From contig VBID01000135.1 in NCBI GenBank assembly GCA_005880615.1, positions 1 to 42,154 on the forward strand: a stretch of 42,154 nt of DNA, read 5' to 3'. This document shows positions 15,893 to 24,653 of the stretch, in pieces. The position numbers and the translations under genes are program-made. This stretch comes from Chloroflexota bacterium (GTDB lineage Bacteria > Chloroflexota > Dormibacteria > CF-121). The notes below the pieces were generated by a model. That model saw only the letters and a program-made list of their open reading frames with translations, was not told the origin of the DNA and made no database searches. Numbering within the stretch: position 1 is the first letter of the stretch; each line of letters opens with the position of its first letter.

Positions 15893-16929
15893 GGACGGAT
15901 CTCGCCTGAGCCTCGGGCGATCAGCCGGGTGGCGATCACCCGGTGGACCGATGGTGACCGGTCACCGTCGAGGCGGCGGAAGAGCAGCTCGGCGGCGGCT
16001 CGACCCATGGCCGCCGGGTCCTGGGCCATCACCGTAATCCCGGGCTCTAGCAGGTCGCCAAGCGGCACGTCGTCGAAGCCCACCAGGGCGATTTTGTGGT
16101 GGATCCCCAGGCGCCGTAGCGCCTGGTAGGCCCCGATGGTGAGCAGGTTCTGCCCGGCGAACAGGGCCGTTGGTGGCGGCTGCTTGGAGAGGAGATCGAG
16201 GGTCGCCGCCTCGGCCCGCTCGGTGCCGCGCAGGTTCAGTCGGGTCAGGCGCTCGTCGCCCGGTATGCCCTGGGCGACGAGCTCCTCCAGGTAGCCCTGA
16301 TACCGGAGCGCGGCGGTGGTGATGGTCTGCAGGTCCCCCAGGTACCCGATCCGCCGGTGGCCGTAGGACACGAGGTGGCGGATGCCGCGGCGGACGCCAT
16401 CGGCGTTATCGGTGAGAACCGTGTCCGCATCGAGGAAGGCGGGAGGGCGGTCCACGAACACCATCGGGGTGCCGGCCCGGCGTTCGGTCAACAGATAGCT
16501 GTGGTCATGGCTGGCGGGCATGATGACCAGTCCGTCCACGCGCCGGGAGGCGAGCGCGGCGATCAATTCGCGCTCGCGGGTTTCGCTCTCCTCGAGGCTA
16601 CCGGCCAGCACCAGGACCCCGCGGGTAAGGGCCAGGTCTTCGATAGCGCGGTGCAGCATGGAATCAAAAGGGTTGGCGATGTACTCGAGGACTACGCCAA
16701 TGGTGGCGCTTTTACCGTCGGCCCGCCGAAGGCTGCTGGCCGTCAGGTTGTGCCGGTAGTCGAGGCGTTCCACGGCGCTGTTCACCCGGGAGCTCAGTTC
16801 GGCGGACACCCCCGGCTCCGCGTTTATCACCCGAGATACCGTCTTGACGCTGACCCCGGCTAGGGCAGCCACCTCCCGCATCGTGGGCCGCGCCCGGGTC
16901 TGGCCCTCGTCGGGAACTCCTTTTGTCAA
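15889..16929 (-). CDS. LacI-family transcriptional regulator
   Basis: A ~346-aa repressor. The N-terminal headpiece TMREVAALAGVSVKTVSRVI is a classic LacI helix-turn-helix with hinge, followed by a periplasmic-binding-like sensor domain (IGVVLEYIANPFDSMLHRAI; MVFVDRPPAFLDADTVLTDN; GYLGDL; ALVGFDDVPLGDLLEPGITV). The frame is open to an ATG at 16971, but a -10-like CATAAT overlaps that ATG. GGAGGG lies 9 nt before a TTG at 16929, so I prefer the latter. It heads the pfkB-xylB operon and is divergent from the ABC importer. Near-palindromic sites at 16924-16937 and 17011-17024 are probable operators, implying autorepression and control of the importer. Confidence 0.93.
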   Translation of the reverse strand: MTKGVPDEGQTRARPTMREVAALAGVSVKTVSRVINAEPGVSAELSSRVNSAVERLDYRHNLTASSLRRADGKSATIGVVLEYIANPFDSMLHRAIEDLALTRGVLVLAGSLEESETRERELIAALASRRVDGLVIMPASHDHSYLLTERRAGTPMVFVDRPPAFLDADTVLTDNADGVRRGIRHLVSYGHRRIGYLGDLQTITTAALRYQGYLEELVAQGIPGDERLTRLNLRGTERAEAATLDLLSKQPPPTALFAGQNLLTIGAYQALRRLGIHHKIALVGFDDVPLGDLLEPGITVMAQDPAAMGRAAAELLFRRLDGDRSPSVHRVIATRLIARGSGEIRP

Positions 16930-16937
16930 CGTTAACA
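16924..16937. promoter_or_regulatory. probable LacI-type operator 1
   Basis: TGTCAACGTTAACA is a near-palindrome centred on AACGTT, the same core as the perfect site at 17011-17024. It overlaps the proposed TTG start of the LacI-type gene, a position suited to autorepression. Confidence 0.6.
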
Positions 16938-17009
16938 GCCCTCCCGCTTCCAGGCCATTATGGGCCCCCAAGGGAATCTATCTTGCGCTCCCCACAAGGA
17001 TATGCTAGG

Positions 17010-17039
17010 TTGACAACGTTGTCATCCCCGGGGTAGCAG
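17010..17039 (+). promoter_or_regulatory. importer promoter with perfect LacI-type operator 2
   Basis: The perfect 14-bp palindrome TGACAACGTTGTCA at 17011-17024 has the CG-centred form of LacI-family operators. It overlaps a TTGACA -35 hexamer (17010-17015); a weak -10, TAGCAG (17034-17039), follows at 18 bp. An alternative -10 is TATGCT at 17001-17006. Either way a bound repressor would block importer transcription. Confidence 0.7.
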
Positions 17040-17063
17040 CTTTGGGAAACGGGAGGTAGCGTG

Positions 17064-18110
17064 ATGGGGAGTTCTGGGCTTCGGCGCACCATTGAAGGGA
17101 TCGGAGGGCGGCCGAGGTGGCGGCTTTCGGCGGGGGCTTTCAGCGCAGTGGCGGTGCTCGTGACGGCCGGCTGCGGCAGCAGCGCGACCCCGGCAGCCTC
17201 GGCATCGCCCAAGCCGGTGATCATCGGGTTGATCACCAAAACGGACGCGAATCCATTCTTCGTCAAGATGCGGCAGGGGGCCGAGCGGGAAGCCCTCTTG
17301 AAGGGCGCCGTGCTCATGACCGGCGCCGGCAAGGACAGCTCGGATGCCGCCGGAGAGGTGACCGCGCTGGAGAACATGGTGAGCGCCGGCGCCAAGGCGA
17401 TCCTGATCACCCCGGACTCGGCGGGGGTCACGGCCGCGGTCAAGAAGGCGCGCTCCCAGGGGGTCCTCGTGATCGCGCTCGACAGTCCGACCGACCCGGT
17501 CGATGCGGCCGACGCACTGTTCGCCACCGACAACAAGAAGGCCGGCCAGCTGATCGGCCAGTACGCCAAGGCCGCCGAGGCGGGCAAGACGGGGATCAAG
17601 ATCGCACTCTTCGACGAGGCGCCAGGGAGCACGGTCGGCAAGCTCCGCCACGATGGCTTCCTGCTGGGCTATGGCATCGCCGACGGGGACCCGCAGATCG
17701 TCTGCGTCGCAAACGGTGGCGGGAACCAGACGGATAGCCAGACGCAGATGGAGAACTGCCTCACCAAGGATCCGGGTATCAACGTGGTCTATACGATCAA
17801 CGAGCCGTCGGCGTTCGGGGTCTACAAGGCGCTCCAGAACCGGGGCAAGCAGAACGGCGTCCTGATCGTTTCGGTAGACGGCGGCTGCACCGGCGTCGGC
17901 GGGGTGAAGGACGGTCGAATCGCGGCCACCTCGCAGCAATACCCGCTGAACATGGCCAAACTGGGCGTTGACGCCGGGGTCGACTTCGCCTTGAATGGGA
18001 AGCGTGTATCCGGCTACACCGACACCGGCGTGACCCTCATCAGTGACAAGCCCGTCAGCGGGGTCGACTCGAAGGACACGACCTTCGGCCTCGCCAATTG
18101 CTGGGGCTAA
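17064..18110 (+). CDS. sugar ABC transporter substrate-binding lipoprotein (FrcB-like)
   Basis: A 348-aa secreted binding protein. The N-terminus is a lipoprotein signal: basic residues, a hydrophobic stretch FSAVAVLV, then the lipobox TAGC with the Cys to be lipidated. The mature part is a periplasmic-binding type 1 domain (IIGLITKTDANPFFVKM; GAKAILITPDSAGVTAAVKKA; FATDNKKAGQLIGQYA; TINEPSAFGVYKAL), closest in pattern to fructose/ribose-type proteins. GGGAGG lies 7 nt before the ATG at 17064; a GTG directly before it is possible. It is first in the importer operon and faces the LacI regulator. Exact substrate unknown; the kinases suggest a ketose, pentose or polyol. Confidence 0.93.
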   Translation: MGSSGLRRTIEGIGGRPRWRLSAGAFSAVAVLVTAGCGSSATPAASASPKPVIIGLITKTDANPFFVKMRQGAEREALLKGAVLMTGAGKDSSDAAGEVTALENMVSAGAKAILITPDSAGVTAAVKKARSQGVLVIALDSPTDPVDAADALFATDNKKAGQLIGQYAKAAEAGKTGIKIALFDEAPGSTVGKLRHDGFLLGYGIADGDPQIVCVANGGGNQTDSQTQMENCLTKDPGINVVYTINEPSAFGVYKALQNRGKQNGVLIVSVDGGCTGVGGVKDGRIAATSQQYPLNMAKLGVDAGVDFALNGKRVSGYTDTGVTLISDKPVSGVDSKDTTFGLANCWG

Positions 18111-18129
18111 TCGACGACACCAGGACCGG

Positions 18130-18156
18130 CCGGCCCGCTCCCTAAGGGCGGGCCGG
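18130..18156 (+). terminator. intercistronic GC hairpin between binding-protein and permease genes
   Basis: CCGGCCCGC and GCGGGCCGG form a 9-bp stem around a 9-nt loop, with no T-run. Hairpins here commonly protect or partly terminate the binding-protein mRNA, giving more binding protein than permease. The hairpin ends 2 nt before the permease GTG, so it may also limit permease translation. Confidence 0.55.
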
Positions 18157-18158
18157 TC

Positions 18159-19157
18159 GTGTTAGCCCGGCTTCGGTGGACCGAGTTCGGCAGGGATCCT
18201 GGCGCAGCCATTGCCCGGGCCCGCCTGATCTCGACGCTTGGTCCGCTGATCGCGCTGCTCCTGGCGTCGATCTTCTTCTCGATCCGGACCGACCGGTTCC
18301 TGACCACGGAGAACCTGTCGCTGATCACCCAGCAGGTGGCCGTGGTCGGTGTCCTGGCCATCGGCCAGACCCTGATCATCCTGACCGCCGGCGTCGATCT
18401 CTCCTGCGGCGCCGTAATGGCGTTCGGGACCATCGTGATGACCAAGCTGGCCGTGACGCATGGCGTCAATCCGTTCCTGGCCATTGCGCTCGGCATCGGG
18501 GTCTGCCTTGGATTCGGTGTCCTCAACGGCCTCCTGGTCACGGTGCTTCGCCTCCCACCCTTCATCGTGACGCTCGGGACGCTCAACATCGCCTTTGCCC
18601 TGACGCACATCACCTCCAACGAGGAGACGATCGCCAATCTGCCGGACCCCGTGGTGTTTTTTGGCAACACCTTCCGTTTCGCCGGCACCACCATCACCTA
18701 TGGCTCGGTGCTGGCCGTGGCGTTGACGCTGATCACCTGGTTCGTGCTGACGAAGACGGTGGGGGGGCGCCATGTCTACGCCACCGGGAATAACCCGGAC
18801 GCCGCCCGGCTAGCCGGTGTCCGCACACGTCGCGTCTTGCTGGCTGTCTACGCGACCGCCGGTCTCCTCTACGGCATCGCCGCCCTAGTACTGGTGGGGC
18901 GCACCGGCGTCGGCGATCCACAGGCGGGACAGTCGGCCAACCTGGACAGCATCACCGCGGTGGTGGTAGGGGGGACCAGCCTGTTCGGCGGTCGGGGCAG
19001 CGTCCTCGGCACCCTGGTCGGCACATTGATTGTCGGCATCTTCCGAAACGGTCTGCAGCTGTTGGGCGTGGCCGCCATCTATCAGTTCCTGATCACCGGC
19101 GTGCTGGTCATCCTCGCGGTGGCGGTCGACCAGCTGTCCAGGCGGCGGCAAGCGTGA
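18159..19157 (+). CDS. sugar ABC transporter permease (FrcC/RbsC-like)
   Basis: A 332-aa inner-membrane permease of the ribose/fructose class (BPD_transp_2 type) with about eight to ten hydrophobic helices, starting at LGPLIALLLASIFFSI. Family markers include QQVAVVGVLAIGQTLIILT, GVDLSCGAVMAFG, NPDAARLAGVRTRRVLLAVY (the coupling loop to the ATPase) and VVVGGTSLFGGRGSVLGTLVG. The GTG at 18159 is preceded by AAGGG at about 10 nt. Its stop overlaps the ATPase start (GTGA). A homodimer of this subunit would form the channel for the importer. Confidence 0.94.
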   Translation: MLARLRWTEFGRDPGAAIARARLISTLGPLIALLLASIFFSIRTDRFLTTENLSLITQQVAVVGVLAIGQTLIILTAGVDLSCGAVMAFGTIVMTKLAVTHGVNPFLAIALGIGVCLGFGVLNGLLVTVLRLPPFIVTLGTLNIAFALTHITSNEETIANLPDPVVFFGNTFRFAGTTITYGSVLAVALTLITWFVLTKTVGGRHVYATGNNPDAARLAGVRTRRVLLAVYATAGLLYGIAALVLVGRTGVGDPQAGQSANLDSITAVVVGGTSLFGGRGSVLGTLVGTLIVGIFRNGLQLLGVAAIYQFLITGVLVILAVAVDQLSRRRQA

Positions 19158-19942
19158 GTGCGGTCGCGGCGCGAGTCCCGGTCCTCGAGGCGCGCGGGCT
19201 GGTCAAGCACTACGGGGTGGTCACCGCTCTCGACGGCGCCGATTTCGATCTCTACCCAGGCGAGATCCTGGCGCTGATCGGGGACAACGGGGCCGGCAAG
19301 TCCACCTTGATTAAGGCCCTGTCGGGGGCGATCGTCCCCGACCGAGGCGAGATCTTTCTGAACGGTACGCCGGTTCACTTCCGCAACCCGCTGGAAGCAC
19401 GGCGCAACGGGATCGAGACCGTCTACCAGGACCTGGCCCTGGCCCCCGCCCTGGACATCGCCGAGAACCTTTTTCTGGGGCGCGAACTGCGCCGACGTGA
19501 CATCATCGGGATCGTGCTCCGAGTGACTGACCGACCGCGCATGTTGCGGGAGGCCCGGGCGCACATCGCCGACCTTAAGATCAATGTGGGCTCGATGAAG
19601 CAGTCCGTGGAAACCCTATCGGGCGGCCAGCGTCAGGGGGTGGCCGTCGCCCGGGCGGCGGCCTTTGCCAGCCGGGTCGTGATCATGGACGAGCCGACCG
19701 CGGCGCTGGGCGTCCGCGAGTCGGGCATGGTGCTGGACCTGATCCGGGAAGTCCGCGCCCGCGGCACGCCGGTGGTCCTGATCAGCCACAACATGCCGCA
19801 GGTGTTCGAGATCGCCGACCGGCTGCACGTGATGCGCCTCGGCCGCCGAGTCGCGACCATCACCCCCGCGTCGCACAGCATGACTGAAGCGGTCGCTCTG
19901 ATGACGGGGGCCGCGTCGTCCCAGGGTCCAACCAAAGGGTAG
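19154..19942 (+). CDS. sugar ABC transporter ATP-binding protein (FrcA-like, single domain)
   Basis: A 262-aa ATPase with Walker A GDNGAGKSTLIKALSG, signature LSGGQRQGVAVARAA, Walker B VVIMDEPTAAL and switch His in VLISHNMPQVF. Most ribose/xylose-type importers use a ~500-aa protein with two ATPase domains; this one has a single domain, as in the fructose importer FrcA. It closes the importer operon, with a GTG start overlapping the permease stop. Its own stop lies 3 bp from the convergent nuclease-helicase gene. Confidence 0.95.
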   Translation: MSAVAARVPVLEARGLVKHYGVVTALDGADFDLYPGEILALIGDNGAGKSTLIKALSGAIVPDRGEIFLNGTPVHFRNPLEARRNGIETVYQDLALAPALDIAENLFLGRELRRRDIIGIVLRVTDRPRMLREARAHIADLKINVGSMKQSVETLSGGQRQGVAVARAAAFASRVVIMDEPTAALGVRESGMVLDLIREVRARGTPVVLISHNMPQVFEIADRLHVMRLGRRVATITPASHSMTEAVALMTGAASSQGPTKG

Positions 19943-19945
19943 CCA

Positions 19946-22900
19946 CTATTGGGCCTCGGGCTGGGCCTCGACCTCGACGAACCGGCATAACGCGCTGGCC
20001 AGGTGCATCTGGTCTGGCGTCCGGCAGCGCGCCTTCAGGAGCTCCGGGCTGCAGATGATGATCACTAGGCCTTGGGCCCGCGAGGTCGCGACGTTCAGGC
20101 GGTTGAGGCTGAACAGGAAGTCCATGCCGCGGGGCGCATCATCGATGGATGAGGTGGCCATCGAGTAGATGACGACGGGCGCCTCCTGCCCCTGGAACTT
20201 GTCGACCGTCCCGACACGGGCTCCAGTTGGGAGGGTTTCGATTAACCGCCGGACCTGGGCGTTATAGGGCGCCACCACCAGGATGTCCTCGACCCGAAGT
20301 GGGCGGGTGGCGCCGTCGCGATCGGTCCAGGCCAGGCCGCGGAGCGACCGAAAGATCTGACCGAGCCGATCGGCTTCTTCCGGCGAAACGGTGCGGTTTC
20401 CGGCATGGTCAACCGGGACAAACCGTAGGCCGACGCCACCGGCGCCGTTGCTGGTCGCTAGCGACTGCCGGGCGCACGATGGGTCGGCCTCCAGCTTGCC
20501 GTCGTAGAAGACCTCGGAGATGAAGCTGGACAGGGCCGGGTGGAGCCGGAAGGTGGTCTCCAGGAAGAGGCCGTACTCCGGTGGCATGGTGGGCTGCTCC
20601 TGGATGACGTGGTCCAGGACGGATCGGTCGACCCCCTCGGGATGAATCCCGTGCGAAGGCTGGCGGAGTTGATTCGGGTCGCCCAGCAGCACCACGCTCT
20701 TGGCCGTCTGGGCGATGGCCAGGAGATTAGCCAGCGCCATCTGGCCGGCTTCGTCGACCACCAGCACGTCCAGCCGGTCGCGCATCCCGCCGCGGGCGTA
20801 CAGCCAGGGGGTGCCGGCGACAATATCCGCATCGTCGGCGTCGAGCGCGTCCTCGACCTCCCCGGCGCTGCTCACGCAGCGGACCTCCTGGGAGGCGCAC
20901 CGCTCGCGCTCGTCCGCTTTCTGGATGGCGCGCAACGGCTGGCCATCACGCGGTGCCCTGTCCATCACCGTGTCCAGCAGGTGGCCGATCACCTTATGGC
21001 TGTTGGCGGTAATGCCCACCCGCTTGCCACGCTTTACCAGCTCCAGAAGGATTTCGGCACCGGTCGTGGTCTTCCCTGACCCGGGGGGTCCCTGGATGGC
21101 GAGGTATGACGCGTCCAAGGCGGGCGCGAGTCGGGTGGCTGCGTCCTTTGCGCGCTCACCAGGTTGGAGGAGGGAACCACCCCCACCCTGACCCTCCCCC
21201 TGAGGGGGAGGGAGATCCTGCTGCCGCTCCTCCTGAGAGGGACGGAAATCCCGGTCAGGGAGCGCCGGCGAGATTCTCGGCGGCCGCAGGAAGAGCAGGT
21301 CGCGGGCGGCCCGGTACGGGCCCGGGCCGTCGAAGCCGTGGTCGGCTACCCACTGCCCGACTCGCAGCAGGGCGTCGCGGAGATCCGTTGTCGGGATTGG
21401 ACTCTCAGGAATAAGTGACGTGGGGTGCGGAACCTCCATCTTCACGCCGCGGCTGACTTCGATCCAGCCGGCGATCGGATCCAGCGCGATCACGTGGCCG
21501 GCCTCCTTCTCGCGCCGAGGGTCGTGGGGCCGGTCGCCGACGCCGATTTTGTACTCCTGGTTCGGGTCGAAGTAGTAGCGAAAGATGTTCGACTGCCTGT
21601 CCTGGCGGACCTCGCCGCGGAACTCGAGCCCGCCGATCGAATCGCGTTCGTCGATCAGCTGCTCATCGGTGAGCGAGCATTTGCGGTAGTACTCCCACCA
21701 TTCGGATTTAGCTTCCCGACGGTGCCAGTTCAGGCTGTGTCCGAGCAGATAGGCGGCGCGCTGCTCGGGTGACCGATCGTTGTTCTCCTCGGGAACCCCG
21801 GTCAGCAGCTGGTCTACGACGGCTGCCGTCCGCTCGTCGATGTCGCGCAAGGTGTCGCTGGGCTGACCCTCTTCGGATTGTGGGCGCGGGATCTCGCCGA
21901 ACTGCGTGATCGCCTCTCGCCGTCGAGCCTCCAGCCAGTCGCGCAGCTGGGCGGTGGATAGGCAATCGTCCTCGTTGTAGCGGGCGATCTCATCGAGCCG
22001 CCGCTGCTCGCGCGACTGGAGCCAGTCCTCATAGGCGACCAGGCTGCCGGCCGCATCGACGATGGCCGTGGTGCGCTTGCCTCGGTAGAACGCCTCCAGC
22101 TCCTTGAGCGAGTACGACTCGAGGGAGACCCGAACCGCCTGCCGGACCACACGATAGAGATCGACCAGGACCACGCCGCGCAACAGGCGATCGACTTCCT
22201 GCTCGCGGGTGGCGTAGGTACTGGACAGCTCCTTGAGGACGTTCGGCTCGTAGGAGGCGTAGTGATAGATGTGCAAGTCGGGGCTGCCGTCGAGCCGCTC
22301 GATCAGGAAGTCGACGAGCTGCTCGAAGGCGCGCTTCTCGGCATCGGGGTCGTGCCCCCAGAAGTCGTGGTAGCGAGGGGCGCCATCGACCATCTCCAGG
22401 ACGCCGAACAGGTACTCCAGGCCGCCGTCGCCCACGAACGGGTCGCCCTCGATGTCGAAGAACAGGTCGGCGGGGGAGGGGGGAGGGAGGGCTTCGAACC
22501 CGAGGCGGGCCCCGAGCGGCGCCAGGACTTCGTACGTAGGGTTGTCGGTCTGGCGCTGGGTGACCTGCAGGCGAGCCTGCTGGCGGAGGCGCTCCAGCGC
22601 CGGATCGCCGATGCCGGCCACCGGCTGTCCGATGGGGCTGGCCCCCAGCTCGGCGACGGTCGTGATCCCTACGGCCTGGAGTAGCCGGGTCTGGTCCCGG
22701 CGCATGCCGGCCACCAGGCAGAGATGATCGTCCTGCCGCCGCCGCACCTTGCAGACGTCGATCCAGCGGCAGATGTCACAATGGTCGACCGGATCAGGGT
22801 AGGTCGTGATTGCTGAAATACCCCCACCCTGGCCTCCCAGCAAGGGGGAGGGAGAGTCGACATCCGCAAGGGGGGACTGGGGGGAGAAAATGGTCTCCTC

Positions 22901-23494
22901 GAAGCGGCGCTTCACGCTGCGGTAATAGGCGGCGTAGTCCTTGTAGCGGAGAACCTCCTCGGTCCGGTCGCCCAGGATGAGGCGGATGTACTCGGGTTCA
23001 ACACCCTGGACGGCGGCCAATTGCTCCGAGTAGACGCAGCACTGGAGGACGGCCGATGCCTTGGCCTTGCGGGCCAGTTTAGTGTCCGCCACTTCGTAGC
23101 TGTAGCGCCCGAGAGCACTCGGGCGGTCGACCCGGAGTAGAAAGTCAGCGTGGCAGCGCCAGCGGCCGTCGAAGAACGTCGCCTGGTAAATCACATCAGC
23201 CCCCTCTCGCATCGCCGCGACCGTGCGGGCATGCGCCTCTTCGAGGCCGCCCAGGGTGCCGTCGGGATAGGCGAACTCGACCACCCGCCGATCGTCAGTC
23301 CGCAACCGGTCGAGATGCCGAGCCTCGTGCTCGCGCCCTCGGCGAGCCAGGATTTCCAGCTCCGGATCCTCGCGTTCCGGCCGTTCCAGCCCGCCCCGGG
23401 CCGCCGCCAGCTCCAGCTGGGTGAGGTGCTCGCATTCCAGGAAGCCCGTTAAGTCTGTCGGGCTCATGATCAGCCGGCCGTCCAGATATTGCAT
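19946..23494 (-). CDS. TM0106-family RecB-like nuclease fused to SF1 helicase
   Basis: A 1182-aa nucleic-acid enzyme. The N-terminal ~260 residues are a RecB/Cas4-like nuclease of the TM0106 type (MSPTDLTGFLECEHLTQLEL) with an iron-sulfur-type cysteine cluster HCDICRWIDVCKVRR. Residues ~340-540 look like an RNase H-like exonuclease module (LFFDIEGDPF; YHYASYEPNVLKEL; RYNEDDC). The C-terminal ~430 residues are an SF1 DNA2-type helicase: Walker A IQGPPGSGKTT, motif II VVDEAGQMA, motif III LLGDPNQLRQP, motif V VDKFQGQEA and motif VI LNVATSRAQ. Two copies of the C/G-rich repeat sit in frame and encode Pro/Gly-rich linkers (PPPQGEGQGGGG and SPSPLLGGQGGG). It probably works in DNA repair or processing. 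The ATG at 23494 follows GAAGGCAGA. Confidence 0.92.
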   Translation of the reverse strand: MQYLDGRLIMSPTDLTGFLECEHLTQLELAAARGGLERPEREDPELEILARRGREHEARHLDRLRTDDRRVVEFAYPDGTLGGLEEAHARTVAAMREGADVIYQATFFDGRWRCHADFLLRVDRPSALGRYSYEVADTKLARKAKASAVLQCCVYSEQLAAVQGVEPEYIRLILGDRTEEVLRYKDYAAYYRSVKRRFEETIFSPQSPLADVDSPSPLLGGQGGGISAITTYPDPVDHCDICRWIDVCKVRRRQDDHLCLVAGMRRDQTRLLQAVGITTVAELGASPIGQPVAGIGDPALERLRQQARLQVTQRQTDNPTYEVLAPLGARLGFEALPPPSPADLFFDIEGDPFVGDGGLEYLFGVLEMVDGAPRYHDFWGHDPDAEKRAFEQLVDFLIERLDGSPDLHIYHYASYEPNVLKELSSTYATREQEVDRLLRGVVLVDLYRVVRQAVRVSLESYSLKELEAFYRGKRTTAIVDAAGSLVAYEDWLQSREQRRLDEIARYNEDDCLSTAQLRDWLEARRREAITQFGEIPRPQSEEGQPSDTLRDIDERTAAVVDQLLTGVPEENNDRSPEQRAAYLLGHSLNWHRREAKSEWWEYYRKCSLTDEQLIDERDSIGGLEFRGEVRQDRQSNIFRYYFDPNQEYKIGVGDRPHDPRREKEAGHVIALDPIAGWIEVSRGVKMEVPHPTSLIPESPIPTTDLRDALLRVGQWVADHGFDGPGPYRAARDLLFLRPPRISPALPDRDFRPSQEERQQDLPPPQGEGQGGGGSLLQPGERAKDAATRLAPALDASYLAIQGPPGSGKTTTGAEILLELVKRGKRVGITANSHKVIGHLLDTVMDRAPRDGQPLRAIQKADERERCASQEVRCVSSAGEVEDALDADDADIVAGTPWLYARGGMRDRLDVLVVDEAGQMALANLLAIAQTAKSVVLLGDPNQLRQPSHGIHPEGVDRSVLDHVIQEQPTMPPEYGLFLETTFRLHPALSSFISEVFYDGKLEADPSCARQSLATSNGAGGVGLRFVPVDHAGNRTVSPEEADRLGQIFRSLRGLAWTDRDGATRPLRVEDILVVAPYNAQVRRLIETLPTGARVGTVDKFQGQEAPVVIYSMATSSIDDAPRGMDFLFSLNRLNVATSRAQGLVIIICSPELLKARCRTPDQMHLASALCRFVEVEAQPEAQ
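21177..21213. repeat. C/G-rich palindromic repeat, in frame inside the nuclease-helicase gene
   Basis: Core CCCTCCCCCTGAGGGGGAGG. It encodes the linker PPPQGEGQGGGG between the exonuclease and helicase parts without breaking the frame. Confidence 0.7.
22821..22854. repeat. C/G-rich palindromic repeat, in frame inside the nuclease-helicase gene
   Basis: A diverged copy (CCTCCCAGCAAGGGGGAGGG) encoding SPSPLLGGQGGG just before the cysteine cluster of the nuclease domain. Confidence 0.6.
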
Positions 23495-23581
23495 TCTGCC
23501 TTCTGCCCCAGCATCACTTTACGGGCGTGCCGTGACAGCTGTCTGTCAGTGGGCAGAGGCATACTCTGGACGAAGCCAAGC

Positions 23582-24605
23582 ATGGGAGCGCGAAGCACTG
23601 GGAGCGGAGCCGACGCGGGACCCTCTGTGGCGGTCCTGTATTCGGATGGGTACCGCTTGGCCGCGGTGCCCAGGCTTTCCATGCTGACCTGGCTCCATCC
23701 GTTCGACGTCAACAAATATGAGCGGATCGCAAAGCAGTTGGTCGATCAGGGGCATATCATGCGCGAGGAGTTCATCGACCCGGGCCCGCTCGACCCGGAC
23801 GACCTCAGGCTCGTGCATTCGGCTGCGCATTGCGGAGGCTCGCCGACTCGGGCTACGTCGCAGGCGCCATCGAGATTGGCGCGCTTGCGTTTGTGCCTCG
23901 GCCCATGCTGGAGCTGGGCCTGCTGCAGCCGATGCGTCGGGTAACGGCTGGGACCGTGGCGGCGGTGCCTTTGGCCCTCCGGCGGGGGATCGCCATCAAT
24001 CTGGGCGGTGGGTACCACCACGCCCATCCGGAGCTGGCCCACGGGTTCTGCCTGTACGCGGATGTTCCCATCCCATTGTGAAAGCCATCCGGGACGGCCT
24101 CGTGAAGCGGGTGTTGATCGTGGACCTTGACGCCCATCATGGTGACGGACATGCTGAGGCGCTTCGGCAATGTGTTGAGGTCAAGATCCTGGACTTCTAT
24201 GGCGCTGACCTCTTCCCGGTGGTCGTGGGGCCTATTTGGCGAGGCGTCCCGTTCGAGAGGGGTTCCCGGGGTACCGAATATCTCGCCACACTTCGGCGCG
24301 AACTTCCTGCCGCACTCAACACGCTCAGCCCAGACCTTGTCGTCTACGTAGCCGGGGTTGACGGCTACGAAAGGGATCCGCTCACGGCGGGATATTTTCG
24401 GCTAAGCCGGGAGCAGATCCTGGAGCGAGACCGGTTCGTGTTTGAGCAAGCGCGATCGGCCTCAATCCCGATCATCATGGTCTTGGCCGGCGGCTACGGT
24501 CCCTTCGCCTGGGAGTTGCAATACGAGACCGTGGCGTGGGTTTTGCGTCGTTTCAACGACGAACACCCTGTCCCCGGAGACACACCCTCCCCCGCCCCTC
24601 CCTAA
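23582..24605 (+). pseudogene. class IV-like histone deacetylase family gene with two frameshifts
   Basis: Three frames together spell one HDAC/acetylpolyamine-amidohydrolase-fold protein. Frame A has WLHPFDVNKYERIAKQLVDQ and ends at LVHSAAH. From ~23830 frame B has LRRLADSGYV, INLGGGYHHAHPELAHGFCL and ADVPI. From ~24073 frame C has IVKAIRDGL, LIVDLDAHHGDGHAEA, VYVAGVDGYERDPL and IIMVLAGGYGP. Metal-ligand and catalytic His/Asp motifs are present but split. Each shift behaves like loss of one base (near 23828 and 24072), so no full product can be made unless these are sequencing errors. HPFD..KY is typical of class IV (HDAC11-like) members. The start is uncertain: ATG 23582 or GTG 23627. Its 3' end runs into a C/G-rich repeat. 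Confidence 0.75.
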
Positions 24606-24613
24606 AGGAGGAG
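24583..24613. repeat. C/G-rich palindromic repeat copy
   Basis: ACCCTCCCCCGCCCCTCCCT followed by AAAGGAGGAG, overlapping the 3' end of the HDAC-like pseudogene, whose last residues (TPSPAPP) come from it. Confidence 0.5.
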
Positions 24614-24653
24614 ACTTGCCGGCCTGTTCGAGTGCATGCTCCCGGTTAGAGGG

